Shown: piece after piece, positions 10,515 to 19,355 of the stretch
Layout: every line of letters starts with the position of its first letter
Numbering within the stretch: position 1 is the stretch's first letter
Source of the DNA: Curvularia sp. ZM96
Lineage: Eukaryota > Ascomycota > Dothideomycetes > Pleosporales > Pleosporaceae
Direction: 5' to 3'
NCBI GenBank assembly: GCA_022457065.1
Contig: JAJGBQ010000001.1
Location: 248,001 to 312,000 of the forward strand
Length of the DNA stretch: 64,000 nt
The notes under the pieces: generated by a model
The model's database searches: none
The model's input: only the letters and a program-made list of their open reading frames with translations
What the model was told of the DNA's origin: nothing
Position numbers and translations under genes: made by a program

Positions 10515-13500
10515 CTACTGCGAGATGGACGAGCCTGGTGCCTCAGGGTCAACGTAATATCTGTGTCCAATGCTACGCCTGAGCTTCTCTCTTCTCTTCT
10601 CTGTGCGCCGCTCCCTTATCCTTTCCTTGACTCCGGATATGCCAATGTACTGGACATGATACTTCTTCAAGCCAGGAAGGCGCTTTCCTTGTCTCCACGA
10701 ACCGCGGTTGCGACGTGACTGTTCGTATTCAATAGAGAGATTGTCGGGGACGGAAGCAGAGCGACGGAGATCACGACTGGAGTGGCGCTTGGAAATGCCA
10801 CCACCTCCATGGCGACCCAAGGGAAGTGTAGGGGATTGAACCCTGATCTTTGATGAGGAAGAGCCATTGCTTGACGAACGAAGAGACTGAGCAATATGTG
10901 GGGGAAGATTGACATGGTGGCGGCGTTTGTTTGTACCATGGCGCTCGACACCAAGCGAGTTGCCAATGAGGAAGCCGCCCGAGCCGCGGAAACCCCCTTT
11001 GAACTTTTTGAGGGTGTTGGTCCGTCGTGGCGGTTCTGGTTCTGGCTCTGGATCCTCAACGTCACTCGTATCACCGCCTTGTGGAAGCACTTCATCCTCG
11101 CTCTCCTCTTCACTGTCGGAGAACTCATCCCAGAAGCCACGTGGACGCCAAAAGGGGTGAAGAGTGCCATCTTCGTCGTTCACGGAGGGAATTTGTGGAT
11201 TTTGGTGTGTGTGCTTTTCCGATTCATTATTGTAACGCGCGCGGCCGTTTCCTTTGCGAGCAAGCAGCGGTGTGATGAGATTATCAGAGTAACGTCGGGC
11301 GCGTTGTAGAACAGACAAACGGCGTTGTGGATGTGAGTCGGAACGACGGGGAGGACCGGGTGGTGACGCAGCCAATGGTTTTTCGAGCTCTTCCATAGGC
11401 GTCGGGGGAATGAAGTTGATCTTGGGTGGCTCTGGAGGCTCCCGCGGATTCTCAAGCGCCGAGTCGGTAGAGTCAGAATGTGACAGGTTGAGTTGCATTG
11501 GAGGGGTCGAAGGTTCAAAGGTCAAAGTTGGCTGTTGCGGTGGTGGTGGGGGCAGCTGTTCTTCATTACTGTCTTTTCGATCAGTCCCGGGGGTCGATGC
11601 AGCTTGGATAAGGCGAGGATCCTGGGCAGTCAAGTGCGTAGCGCCCGTCAGTTGACGCTGTTCGGGTTGCATTGTGTTTCCGCGGGAAAACTGCTGCACA
11701 ACAAGGAGAGAGTTGTTGTTGTGGGGATAGATACTGACGGCAGTAGCCTCGGTGACTTCGACAGTGTCGGAAAACTGAGAGAACGGGGTCGACTGAGAGA
11801 AAAGATGGCGAGCCATGGCATGTTCTTCGGCCCGCGAGGCTGATCGTGAGGCCGACCGTGAACCTGATCGATCGAAACTGACATGACCGTGCTCTCCTGA
11901 GTAACGGTGCCAGTCAGGCGAGACTGAGGAACGGTCCAGAGGAAGAGAAAATCGCTTTGGGTCCCAGGAGCCAGGTCGTGATGAGCTTGGCCTCGAAGCA
12001 CGAGAGCCGGGCCGTGATGAGCGTGAGCCTTGGCGCATGATTGGCGATCCATCCTTTAGTGGCGGGAACTTGCTCAGGTTCTCCAGAGTGGCAGGGTTGG
12101 GGTTGGAAGCAGCAACCAGTGTAGCTCCCTCGTTGGTTTCGGCATCCCCAAGTAGACGTCTTACCCGGTCAAGCATGGCCGATGGCGGCTGGGTTTCGCC
12201 CACAGGGTGGCTAGCACCCATGAAAGAGTCACGTTCAGCTGGCCCATTTGCACTCTGGGTGGGAAGATCCGGAGGATTGCTGTTGAGACCCGTCGGCAGG
12301 TTGGTGTCAGCAAGAACAACAGATCGTCTCGTTTTCCTCGATGTGGGCGACATCTGGCGTGGCTTTGGCGATTTCGTTGGTGATGGTGCACGTGGAAGTA
12401 CGGGTGGCTGAGTGAAGGGGTTCTTCGCCTCGTGAGGAGTTCCAGGAGGTGATATCTCTGAAAAATTCCGGGGTTTGGCAACACGAGACAGACGTCTTGC
12501 AGCTTCAGGGGCGGAGTTGATGCGCTTGTGATGGCTCCCACTGAGCCGTGCCGCTGCGCTGTGTCTACTCAATATGTCTGCTGCAGGCTGCAGCACATGG
12601 CGTACAGACTCTTGGTGCGCCAGGGTATGTGCCGAGCTGTCCATGGTCCTCTGTCGCAGTGACAGCGAAGGGGACATGATGCGTTGGGATGCTGACATGT
12701 CCGAGACAACGCTGCTTCTGCTGTTCCTGTCAGCAATGCTTGTTCGTTTGTGGACCAGACGGTGGGCCGGAGCGCTGTCGACTTGTGATACGACGGAGTT
12801 GCGGTTTGAATGCGTCTCGGAGCCTAGGTCTGCCGGAGAACTGACGTCTCTCCTGTATGCCATGTTCCGGCCAGAATGTCGCAGGGTTTGCTTCCTCTGC
12901 GGAGGAGTGACTATCACCTGGGCCGACACTACCGTGGAGCTGACCGACGCCGTCGAAAGCCTCTTGTTGGCCGACTCGCGCTGCTTGTCGACCGACATGC
13001 GCCTGGTGTCAGCGGGCCAGCCAATCGACTGGGCAAAATTTTCGACAGACGGCGTGACTGGGCTGTTGTGACCGACTTGGACGCGTTTGCGCAGACTCGA
13101 GGCACGTCGCGCTCGGGTGCTGGGGGAGGGCGAGGGAGAGGCGGATTCAACCACAGTGACGGCAGGCTCAGGGGTTTTGCGAGGAGACTGCGATTGGGGT
13201 CTGCGCTTCTTACGGACGGTCACGTTGCGCATGAGCTCGGTGTTCCACTCGCGGTTTGGAATGGCATCCCTGGCCGGGGAACCCTTGTCCTTTCCAGCAG
13301 CATCAGGTGTGGTTGTATCCACCGTATCCACATGGCCGGGTGCAGGCGCGTTTTTAGTTGGGGTGACAGGTAAGGAGGGAGCTTGTAGACCGGTAGGTGT
13401 GACATCATCTCGCTCTTGCTCGAATGCGAGTCCCAATCCTCGGTCTTCCTCGACGGTGCTCAGGCGGTCGTTGGCGGGTGTTGCCGATCGGCTCTCTTCA

Positions 13501-14030
13501 CGATCCGAGGAGATGGGGTCTTCTCTCGCGGTCTGGTACGAGGTGGCTCGGGAAGAAGGATAGGTGTTGAGCGGCGGGCGTTCGAGGGTGGCGCTGGAAG
13601 GGTTGGTTCGCGGTGGGCTTGGATCGGGTGTTGGCGGACTGCGCGCGTTGACGGGGGTGCTGAGGGACGACTTTTGTGAAATGAGCGAGTTTCGCACACT
13701 GTCAGCATGGGGCGGGTGCTCTGGGCCGGGAGGCGATTTGCCGTCCTGCGAGACAGTGGGCGGTGTAGGCGGAAGGCCGCTGTCTGGGCCGTCCAAGGCG
13801 CCTGGAGACTCGAGCAGCGTGCTGTCTTGGCTGCAGACGGTGGAATCACTGTCGTCGGTCGATTGCGAGGTATACGAATCGTCGCGGTCGATGGATGGTG
13901 GAGCTGTGGAGGGTGCCGGTGAGCGGGTTGGGTCACTTCGGCGCGGGAGGTGTTTGGACTGGCGTAGGTTGGGGGCAGCTTGGAAGGACGACTCGAGCCG
14001 GGCATAGAGGCCGGGCTCTGGTTCAGACAT
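10515..14030 (-). CDS. Large disordered fungal protein of unknown function (1171 aa)
   Basis: A single-exon gene whose first ATG is at 14030; eight further in-frame codons upstream lack ATG. Most of the protein is low-complexity: Ser/Pro/Arg-rich segments, clusters such as SRSSRPGSRASRPSSSRPGS, and many S-P and R-x-x-S sites typical of phosphorylated scaffolds. The C-terminal third is better ordered in composition: a block HPFWRPRGFWDEFSDSEEE, an acidic stretch of alternating E/P, then a basic segment (FRGSGGFLIGNSLG, KRRHHVNLPP) and a strongly basic helix (GVKERIRERRTEKRREKLRR). No domain of known function, signal peptide or membrane helix is evident. It may be a nuclear or cytoskeletal scaffold; this is a guess from composition only. 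Confidence 0.75.
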   Translation of the reverse strand: MSEPEPGLYARLESSFQAAPNLRQSKHLPRRSDPTRSPAPSTAPPSIDRDDSYTSQSTDDSDSTVCSQDSTLLESPGALDGPDSGLPPTPPTVSQDGKSPPGPEHPPHADSVRNSLISQKSSLSTPVNARSPPTPDPSPPRTNPSSATLERPPLNTYPSSRATSYQTAREDPISSDREESRSATPANDRLSTVEEDRGLGLAFEQERDDVTPTGLQAPSLPVTPTKNAPAPGHVDTVDTTTPDAAGKDKGSPARDAIPNREWNTELMRNVTVRKKRRPQSQSPRKTPEPAVTVVESASPSPSPSTRARRASSLRKRVQVGHNSPVTPSVENFAQSIGWPADTRRMSVDKQRESANKRLSTASVSSTVVSAQVIVTPPQRKQTLRHSGRNMAYRRDVSSPADLGSETHSNRNSVVSQVDSAPAHRLVHKRTSIADRNSRSSVVSDMSASQRIMSPSLSLRQRTMDSSAHTLAHQESVRHVLQPAADILSRHSAAARLSGSHHKRINSAPEAARRLSRVAKPRNFSEISPPGTPHEAKNPFTQPPVLPRAPSPTKSPKPRQMSPTSRKTRRSVVLADTNLPTGLNSNPPDLPTQSANGPAERDSFMGASHPVGETQPPSAMLDRVRRLLGDAETNEGATLVAASNPNPATLENLSKFPPLKDGSPIMRQGSRSSRPGSRASRPSSSRPGSWDPKRFSLPLDRSSVSPDWHRYSGEHGHVSFDRSGSRSASRSASRAEEHAMARHLFSQSTPFSQFSDTVEVTEATAVSIYPHNNNSLLVVQQFSRGNTMQPEQRQLTGATHLTAQDPRLIQAASTPGTDRKDSNEEQLPPPPPQQPTLTFEPSTPPMQLNLSHSDSTDSALENPREPPEPPKINFIPPTPMEELEKPLAASPPGPPRRSDSHPQRRLSVLQRARRYSDNLITPLLARKGNGRARYNNESEKHTHQNPQIPSVNDEDGTLHPFWRPRGFWDEFSDSEEESEDEVLPQGGDTSDVEDPEPEPEPPRRTNTLKKFKGGFRGSGGFLIGNSLGVERHGTNKRRHHVNLPPHIAQSLRSSSNGSSSSKIRVQSPTLPLGRHGGGGISKRHSSRDLRRSASVPDNLSIEYEQSRRNRGSWRQGKRLPGLKKYHVQYIGISGVKERIRERRTEKRREKLRRSIGHRYYVDPEAPGSSISQ

Positions 14031-15691
14031 GGTGGTAACGGGGCGGGAGGGCAATTTCAGGGCCGGGCAGGGCGGATACGGCGATGATCAGTCGAGTGCC
14101 CTGGGAGCTGGACCCTGGGAGCCGGTACACGGGGGCACTTTGTGAAGTTTCAGGACGAGGCCATGGCTTGGGGGCGCGAAGAGGCGGAGAGGTCGTCGTC
14201 ACCTGCACTGGGGATGTCGCTGGTTTCGAGGGGGCAGCGAGCCCTGGGGAGAGGGAATGCAGGCTGCCGTCGAGGATGGGTCTGTAGGAGGAGGAGGAGG
14301 AGGATGAGGAGGTGGTGGTGGTGGTGGTGACGCAGGCCTCCGCAGCTTGCGCCAAGCCAGCGGTTCACGATGGGCTAGCGGGCGCACGATGGGCGAGTCG
14401 AGGCGAGAATTGGCGGCGTCGATGGAGGCGGCGATGGAGCAGCAGGGGGCGCGGCGATGGGATGGGATGCGGGGGCGCGAGGGAGAGACGGAGGCAGAGG
14501 CGGAGGCGGAGAATTGGAGCGAAGGGGAGAAGGGCAGAGGAGAGGAGAGAACGGTGTGCGAGGGAATGCAGGGCCGGGAGCTACGCAGGCCGCCGGTCTG
14601 GGCACATGGCGTGGCTTCTCGCCTGCACGCCGCTGCACGCAGCTGCGCGCCTCCGTGGCCACGTTTTTTCTACACAGTCTCCCCTCGATTTCGAGGGCTG
14701 CGGTTCTGGCCTGGCTGTGGGCGGGCGCGCCGGGCGGAAAAAGCACAATTGCTGCTCGTACCGTACCTTGGGCGAGTCTCCAGGCATGGCCCTGCCTGTG
14801 GTTGGGCGACGGGTGCCGGGCGGGCGCTCGTGGCAGTTGGCGCCGCTCCCAGCTCGGCGTCACCTCAACATGCTTTTTCCGCCCTGCTCTCTTTCACTCG
14901 CCCGCCGCTGCATCCACCCCAGGCAACCCCTCTTTCCCCTCGCCCTCCCGTGCAACCACCGACGGGCACCCGCATCGCCGCCAGATCATGTGCTTGTCGA
15001 CTGTATGTACAGTGTACTCTGGGGCCCGGAACGGCCAAGACGCTGTGCCTCTCTCCTAGCCCGGGCTCCAACTAGGCCCTCACACATAAGGCTATTCACC
15101 CAGGCCGCTGGACACGGGTCGAAATCATCGCTGTCGAATATTCTCGACGGCCCAATGCAGAAGCCCCTGGATACGCCTGGTACCACTGCCGTGACACGCC
15201 ATGTCAGCCACACAACCTTGATGCGCCACTAGCAAGAGTAAGCATCATGGTTGTACATGTCCAACGATTATGTCATCCGGCAAACGGGGGATACTCGATA
15301 TCCGTCTTTCTTCTCCACGTATCAGTCTTCCATTGTGCCGTGCATGCTCCAATCCACCACAGGCCGTCATCCAGCAAGCCGGGTCAAGCGATCCGGCAAC
15401 TCATGACATGACATGACAACGGCAAACATCATCACCATGTCGCCATGCTCAACCCCATCGAGACTTGCACATGTCCATCAGTAGAAATGCAAACACCTCA
15501 TACTTGCACTTGCAGCCATGCAGGTGACGTCACAAACAGTCACTGATATCTTTTCCTTCGTGCAGTGCTCATAACAGTGGGCCCCAAACCACCACCCTGA
15601 AGTACATCGCTGACCAGATCCGCCATGGAGTCTTTCACTCTACTACCGCTTCAATCCTCTCGTCGCACTTTTGCCAATTCACTCCCCCAAT
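14031..15691. other. GC-rich divergent promoter region with simple repeats
   Basis: This 1.66 kb region separates two divergent genes. It contains a trinucleotide repeat (see separate entry) and GC-rich purine-biased DNA to about 14570, then mixed sequence. Open frames of up to 306 codons on both strands start at non-ATG codons, overlap one another and encode Arg/Gly/Pro-rich strings, so I read them as a by-product of GC content. A short tandem CATGA run sits near 15402-15416. Confidence 0.5.
14287..14329. repeat. GGA/GGT trinucleotide microsatellite
   Basis: A run of about seven GGA-type units (one interrupted by GAT) passes directly into about six GGT units, upstream of the 1171-aa protein gene. 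Confidence 0.85.
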
Positions 15692-16723
15692 ATGCATGCC
15701 ATCGCAGTCACTGAGTACGGCCCCATCACTAACCTCAAAGCCATCGACGTGCCCACACCCTCGAACCCACAGGGCCATGACATAGTCGTCCGCGTCAAGG
15801 CCTGCTCAGTCAATCCAGTTGACACAAAAGTCCGTGCCGGAACCTACGACGACTACCCGGACTACTACGACCGCGTCCCCAGTCTGCCCCAGATCCTTGG
15901 CTTTGATAGCGCCGGCCTCATTGAGAGCGTAGGGTCCGACGTCAAAGACTTCAAAGCCGGCGATGAAATCTACTACGCCGGATCCCCTATTCGCCATGGA
16001 AGCAACGCAGAGTTCCAGTTAGTAGACTCGCGAGCGGTGGCCCTGAAACCAAAGAGCCTGGACTGGGGCCAGGCTGCGGCTATGCCCCTGACGTGGATCA
16101 CAGCCTACGAAGCCCTGGTCGAGCGCCTGGAGATCCAGAAAGGCGAGAACGCTGGCATTCTCATCATCAATGGAGCAGGCGGGGTCGGCAGTGTTGCCAG
16201 TCAAATTGCCCGTCATGTACTCAATCTGCCAGTCGTGGTGACCACAGCATCAAGAGAAGAAACAGTAAACTTTTCAAAAGATGTCGGCGGTGCCACACAT
16301 ACCATCAACCATCATCATGATATTCCGACCGAAATAGACAAGCTCAAACTAGACGTGCCTATCAAGTACGTCTTCATCACACATACCCCAACTTCCGGCT
16401 ACCTGGCCCCAGCAGCAAAGATCTGCGCGCCCTTTGGCAAGGTCTGTTCCATTGTCCAAGACAAGGAAATGCCCATGTACGATACAGAGTTCATGTCAAA
16501 GAGCCTGACGTTTGTCTGGGCCTTGCTGGGTACAAAGCCCTACTACGGCGTCGACGTCGAGAGCCACGGAAAGATACTAAAAGACTTGGCAAAAATGCTC
16601 GACGACGGAACGGTAAAATGCCATTGCATGCAAAAACTCAAGGTTGACGAGGAGGGGCTGAGGAAGGCGCATGAGATTATTGAGGGTGGCAAAGCGGTTG
16701 GAAAGGTTGCGCTCGAGTTTTGA
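15692..16723 (+). CDS. Zinc-type alcohol dehydrogenase-like / quinone oxidoreductase family protein
   Basis: A single exon of 343 aa beginning at ATG 15692 (MHAIAVTEYG); the frame is open 21 bases further upstream but without ATG. It belongs to the medium-chain dehydrogenase/reductase superfamily: GroES-like N-terminal half (HDIVVRVKACSVNPVDTKVR, PQILGFDSAGLIESVG), then a Rossmann fold with I-N-G-A-G-G-V-G-S-V-A-S near residue 160. The Cys and His ligands of the catalytic and structural zincs are absent, which fits the zinc-free quinone oxidoreductase/ZADH branch (zeta-crystallin-like, E. coli YhdH/Bacillus YogA-like) that reduces quinones or enones with NADPH. Cytosolic, no targeting signal seen. 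The physiological substrate is unknown. Confidence 0.88.
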   Translation: MHAIAVTEYGPITNLKAIDVPTPSNPQGHDIVVRVKACSVNPVDTKVRAGTYDDYPDYYDRVPSLPQILGFDSAGLIESVGSDVKDFKAGDEIYYAGSPIRHGSNAEFQLVDSRAVALKPKSLDWGQAAAMPLTWITAYEALVERLEIQKGENAGILIINGAGGVGSVASQIARHVLNLPVVVTTASREETVNFSKDVGGATHTINHHHDIPTEIDKLKLDVPIKYVFITHTPTSGYLAPAAKICAPFGKVCSIVQDKEMPMYDTEFMSKSLTFVWALLGTKPYYGVDVESHGKILKDLAKMLDDGTVKCHCMQKLKVDEEGLRKAHEIIEGGKAVGKVALEF

Positions 16724-16819
16724 AGTTGCTAAAACTGCATTGCATTTGGTGTTCTGAAATCTACTCAAATTCATCTTATTCTACGAAGGGGCATGAAATC
16801 AGAGCTATCTCCTGAGCTC

Positions 16820-16842
16820 AAAAGTCTAAAGTCTAAAGTCTG
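16820..16842. repeat. Short tandem repeat AGTCTAA, three copies
   Basis: A 7-base unit is repeated about three times in the short gap between the dehydrogenase and cupin genes. It is a minor feature of unknown role. Confidence 0.6.
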
Positions 16843-16894
16843 ACGTCAAACCCCGCCTCGCTCCATCCCATTCGGGTAATTACATCCTCGTACT

Positions 16895-17689
16895 ATGCCT
16901 CAACACCAGAAACATGCACCTCTATTCAACATACTCTATTCCCTCAGACGTTTCTTGGAAGCCAATTGTCAAAGCCCCATCATGCCCGTAAAAGTCAATT
17001 CCTACACGCTGCCCCCTACCCCCCTCATCCCCAACTCACCCTTACCCCTACTGCACTACCCAGGCCTCCTAAAAGACTTTGTCCAATCCCCCACTTTCAC
17101 ACCCACCCAGCTCCTCGACCTCTACGCCAAAAGCGGGTGGCAAACCCAATGGATCGCAAAGTATGGCCCAGACATCCAATCACACTACCACTCAACCACC
17201 CACGAGGCCATGACCGTTATCTCCGGCGGCTCAGCTACCATCCGCTTCGGCGTCGCAGACTCTCCTTCATGGGCCCCAGGCCAACTTCCCCCCGGTGGCA
17301 GGGGCGAAGGCGCTGAAGAAGGCGGCCTAGAGATTCAAGCGCAGATCGGCGACGTCTTTATCATTCCTGCCGGCGTGGCCCACAAGACATTCGCTCCCGT
17401 GCCAGAATCAACTTCTCTGGCGTTTCACGCGCCGCGGGATATTGCAGAGGGGAGAGCGAACCAAGTGAATGACAAGGTTGAGGCCGAGAGGAGGGCGTTT
17501 TTTGGAAGCGTACCGGTCAAAGGAGGGGCGTTTATGATGATGGGGGCGTATCCGTATGGCGGAGTGTGGGATTTTGCGGTTGGAGGGGAGAAGAAGCCGG
17601 AGGAGGTTTGGAGCGTCGAGGTTCCGAAGAGAGATCCCGTGTTGGGGGATAGTGAGGAGGGGCTGGTGGGATTGTGGAGGAGAGTGTAA
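16895..17689 (+). CDS. Cupin-fold protein
   Basis: A 264-aa single exon. The central region has cupin motif 1 (SHYHSTTHEAMTVISGGSAT, with two His and one Glu in metal-ligand spacing) and motif 2 (IGDVFIIPAGVAHKTF, third His), separated by a Gly/Glu-rich loop. This resembles the YjlB-like cupins of bacteria and their fungal relatives; the reaction is not known. A second in-frame ATG at 16982 (MPVKVNSYTLPP) begins the part that looks family-like, so the real start may be there (235 aa); the extra N-terminal 29 residues contain two Arg and a Lys and no acidic residue until Glu22, so a weak mitochondrial signal is possible. Transcribed in the same direction as the dehydrogenase 170 bases upstream. 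Confidence 0.82.
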   Translation: MPQHQKHAPLFNILYSLRRFLEANCQSPIMPVKVNSYTLPPTPLIPNSPLPLLHYPGLLKDFVQSPTFTPTQLLDLYAKSGWQTQWIAKYGPDIQSHYHSTTHEAMTVISGGSATIRFGVADSPSWAPGQLPPGGRGEGAEEGGLEIQAQIGDVFIIPAGVAHKTFAPVPESTSLAFHAPRDIAEGRANQVNDKVEAERRAFFGSVPVKGGAFMMMGAYPYGGVWDFAVGGEKKPEEVWSVEVPKRDPVLGDSEEGLVGLWRRV

Positions 17690-18237
17690 TGTTTGTTTGC
17701 CTTTTTTTCTTTTGGATGTGGGTGTGTTGAACGAAGAGTTGAATTGCAGTAGAAGCATTCTGCGTCGATAGGTGTCCTTTTCGATAGATGTCCAGAAAGA
17801 TGAAACGTAAAAGGAGCATCCTGTGTACACCTTGAGGTACACTGTTTTTACTTGATATTGTTTGTTTTCTCACGTCTTAGAAGAGAAACAGTTCACCTAA
17901 ATTGCTTGAATTCGTCTTGTACCACCGTTATGTACTTTTGCGTATGCCAACTGAAAGAAACATCTTGACTACATTATTCAGAGCCGATATGTTTGGAATC
18001 CTACTAAGCCACAAGATGATAAGAACGGCTTTACAGGTGCAAAAGCAGTGCCCCGCTATCGATACATCGGAAGGCCCCGCCCCGTCAAGCCCTGACGGTA
18101 GACTCCGGCCGGAAGATGCAGATACATAACATCTCAACTTCTTTGATACATGAATATAGGGAAACGTATCAAAACTAAGAACCGCCCCCTTCAACCTAAC
18201 ACTCGGACGCCTCCAACGACTCTCAATCTACTCCAAC
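17690..18237. other. Intergenic region, cupin to deaminase genes
   Basis: About 550 bases with no supported gene; presumably cupin 3' UTR followed by the deaminase promoter. Confidence 0.5.
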
Positions 18238-18909
18238 ATGTCAAACAGCGACGGTACTCTAGCACCCGAAAAGCTAGTCTCTCAACTCCTATCCACCATC
18301 GAAAATGGCATCATTCCCCTTACCCAAAAAGGCGTCTCCAGCGGCTCCAAGCTCTTTGGCGCCGCCATCCTATCCCGCAAGGACCTGACTCCGTACACGC
18401 TCGCCACAAACAACGAGCGCATCTCGCCCCTCCTCCACGGCGAAATAAACTGCATCCAGCAGTTCTGCACTGTCGACTTTCCCGACCCAAGCACCCGTCC
18501 CCACCCAGCCAAAGACTGCATTTTCCTTGCCACACACGAGCCCTGTTCGCTCTGTCTAAGCGGCATCACTTGGGCCGGCTTCAACGAGTTCTACTACCTC
18601 TTTACGTACGAGGACAGCCGGGATCTCTTTTCCATCCCGTACGACATTGATATCCTGCAGGAGGTGTTTAGGGTCAAGGGTGAAGGCGAGAGTGAAGAGC
18701 AGGTGCAGAGTAGACAGCTGTACAATCGCAAGAACAAGTTTTTCACAGCAAAGAGTTTCGAGGATGTGGTGGCGGAGGTTGAGGATCAGGCAGAGAGAGA
18801 GAGGTTACAGAGGGAGATTAGGCGGGTCAAGGGATTGTATAATAGGTTGAGTGAGACGTATCAGGTGGGGAAGAAGGGGGGTGCGACGAGCTCGAGTGTG
18901 TGGAAATAG
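18238..18909 (+). CDS. Cytidine/deoxycytidylate deaminase-like zinc protein
   Basis: A single exon of 223 aa with ATG at 18238. The zinc-deaminase signature is complete: H67-G-E69 followed 34 residues later by P102-C103-S-L-C106, giving one His, two Cys and the proton-shuttling Glu. The family deaminates nucleotides, nucleosides or bases; the surrounding sequence (LLHGEINCIQQF, THEPCSLCLSGITWAGFNEFYYLF) resembles fungal CMP/dCMP deaminase-domain proteins. The C-terminal ~60 residues form a charged helix (DQAERERLQREIRRVKGLYNRLSETYQ), perhaps an oligomerisation element. Cytosolic. Substrate not determined. Confidence 0.85.
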   Translation: MSNSDGTLAPEKLVSQLLSTIENGIIPLTQKGVSSGSKLFGAAILSRKDLTPYTLATNNERISPLLHGEINCIQQFCTVDFPDPSTRPHPAKDCIFLATHEPCSLCLSGITWAGFNEFYYLFTYEDSRDLFSIPYDIDILQEVFRVKGEGESEEQVQSRQLYNRKNKFFTAKSFEDVVAEVEDQAERERLQREIRRVKGLYNRLSETYQVGKKGGATSSSVWK

Positions 18910-19355
18910 TAGATTGAAGTGTTCTTGTTGGGGGGTTTCTTCCAAGAGCATGAATATTCCAAGGCTTGATGTGTCTGGGATGGAGGAGGCATTTCTTACT
19001 TCTCCAAGGTGTCGGCTTTGCCCCACATTCACCTTCCTATCGATAACAAAATTCGTCTAGCTGCAACCCCTCCAGATTCACCCCGTCGCAAGTCGCTAAT
19101 AATAAAAGTTTTTGAGCACAACTAAAACTCGTGCTTCACTCATTGGTCTAAACCTATGCCTGGTTTGTGCGCAGAGTTTCCTGCTGACTTGAGTGACGGT
19201 GTTCGTTTCGGGCAATCCTATCTTTTTTTTCCATCGCACATCTTGACAAACAACGTCATAGGACTTGCTCCTGGATGCTGGAATAAGGCGGGTTCACAAC
19301 GATCACAGTAACAACCGGTCGAAACTTAATACAGGGCCAGCCCAGTTGCCTCAAA
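18910..19355. other. Intergenic region, deaminase to TPR-SET genes
   Basis: About 445 bases of ordinary 3' and 5' flanking sequence; no gene supported. Confidence 0.5.

Noticed and set aside
14312..15232. 306-codon plus-strand open frame upstream of the dehydrogenase
   Set aside because: It starts at GTG in a microsatellite, encodes Arg/Gly/Pro-rich strings and has competing frames on both strands; this is GC-driven noise.
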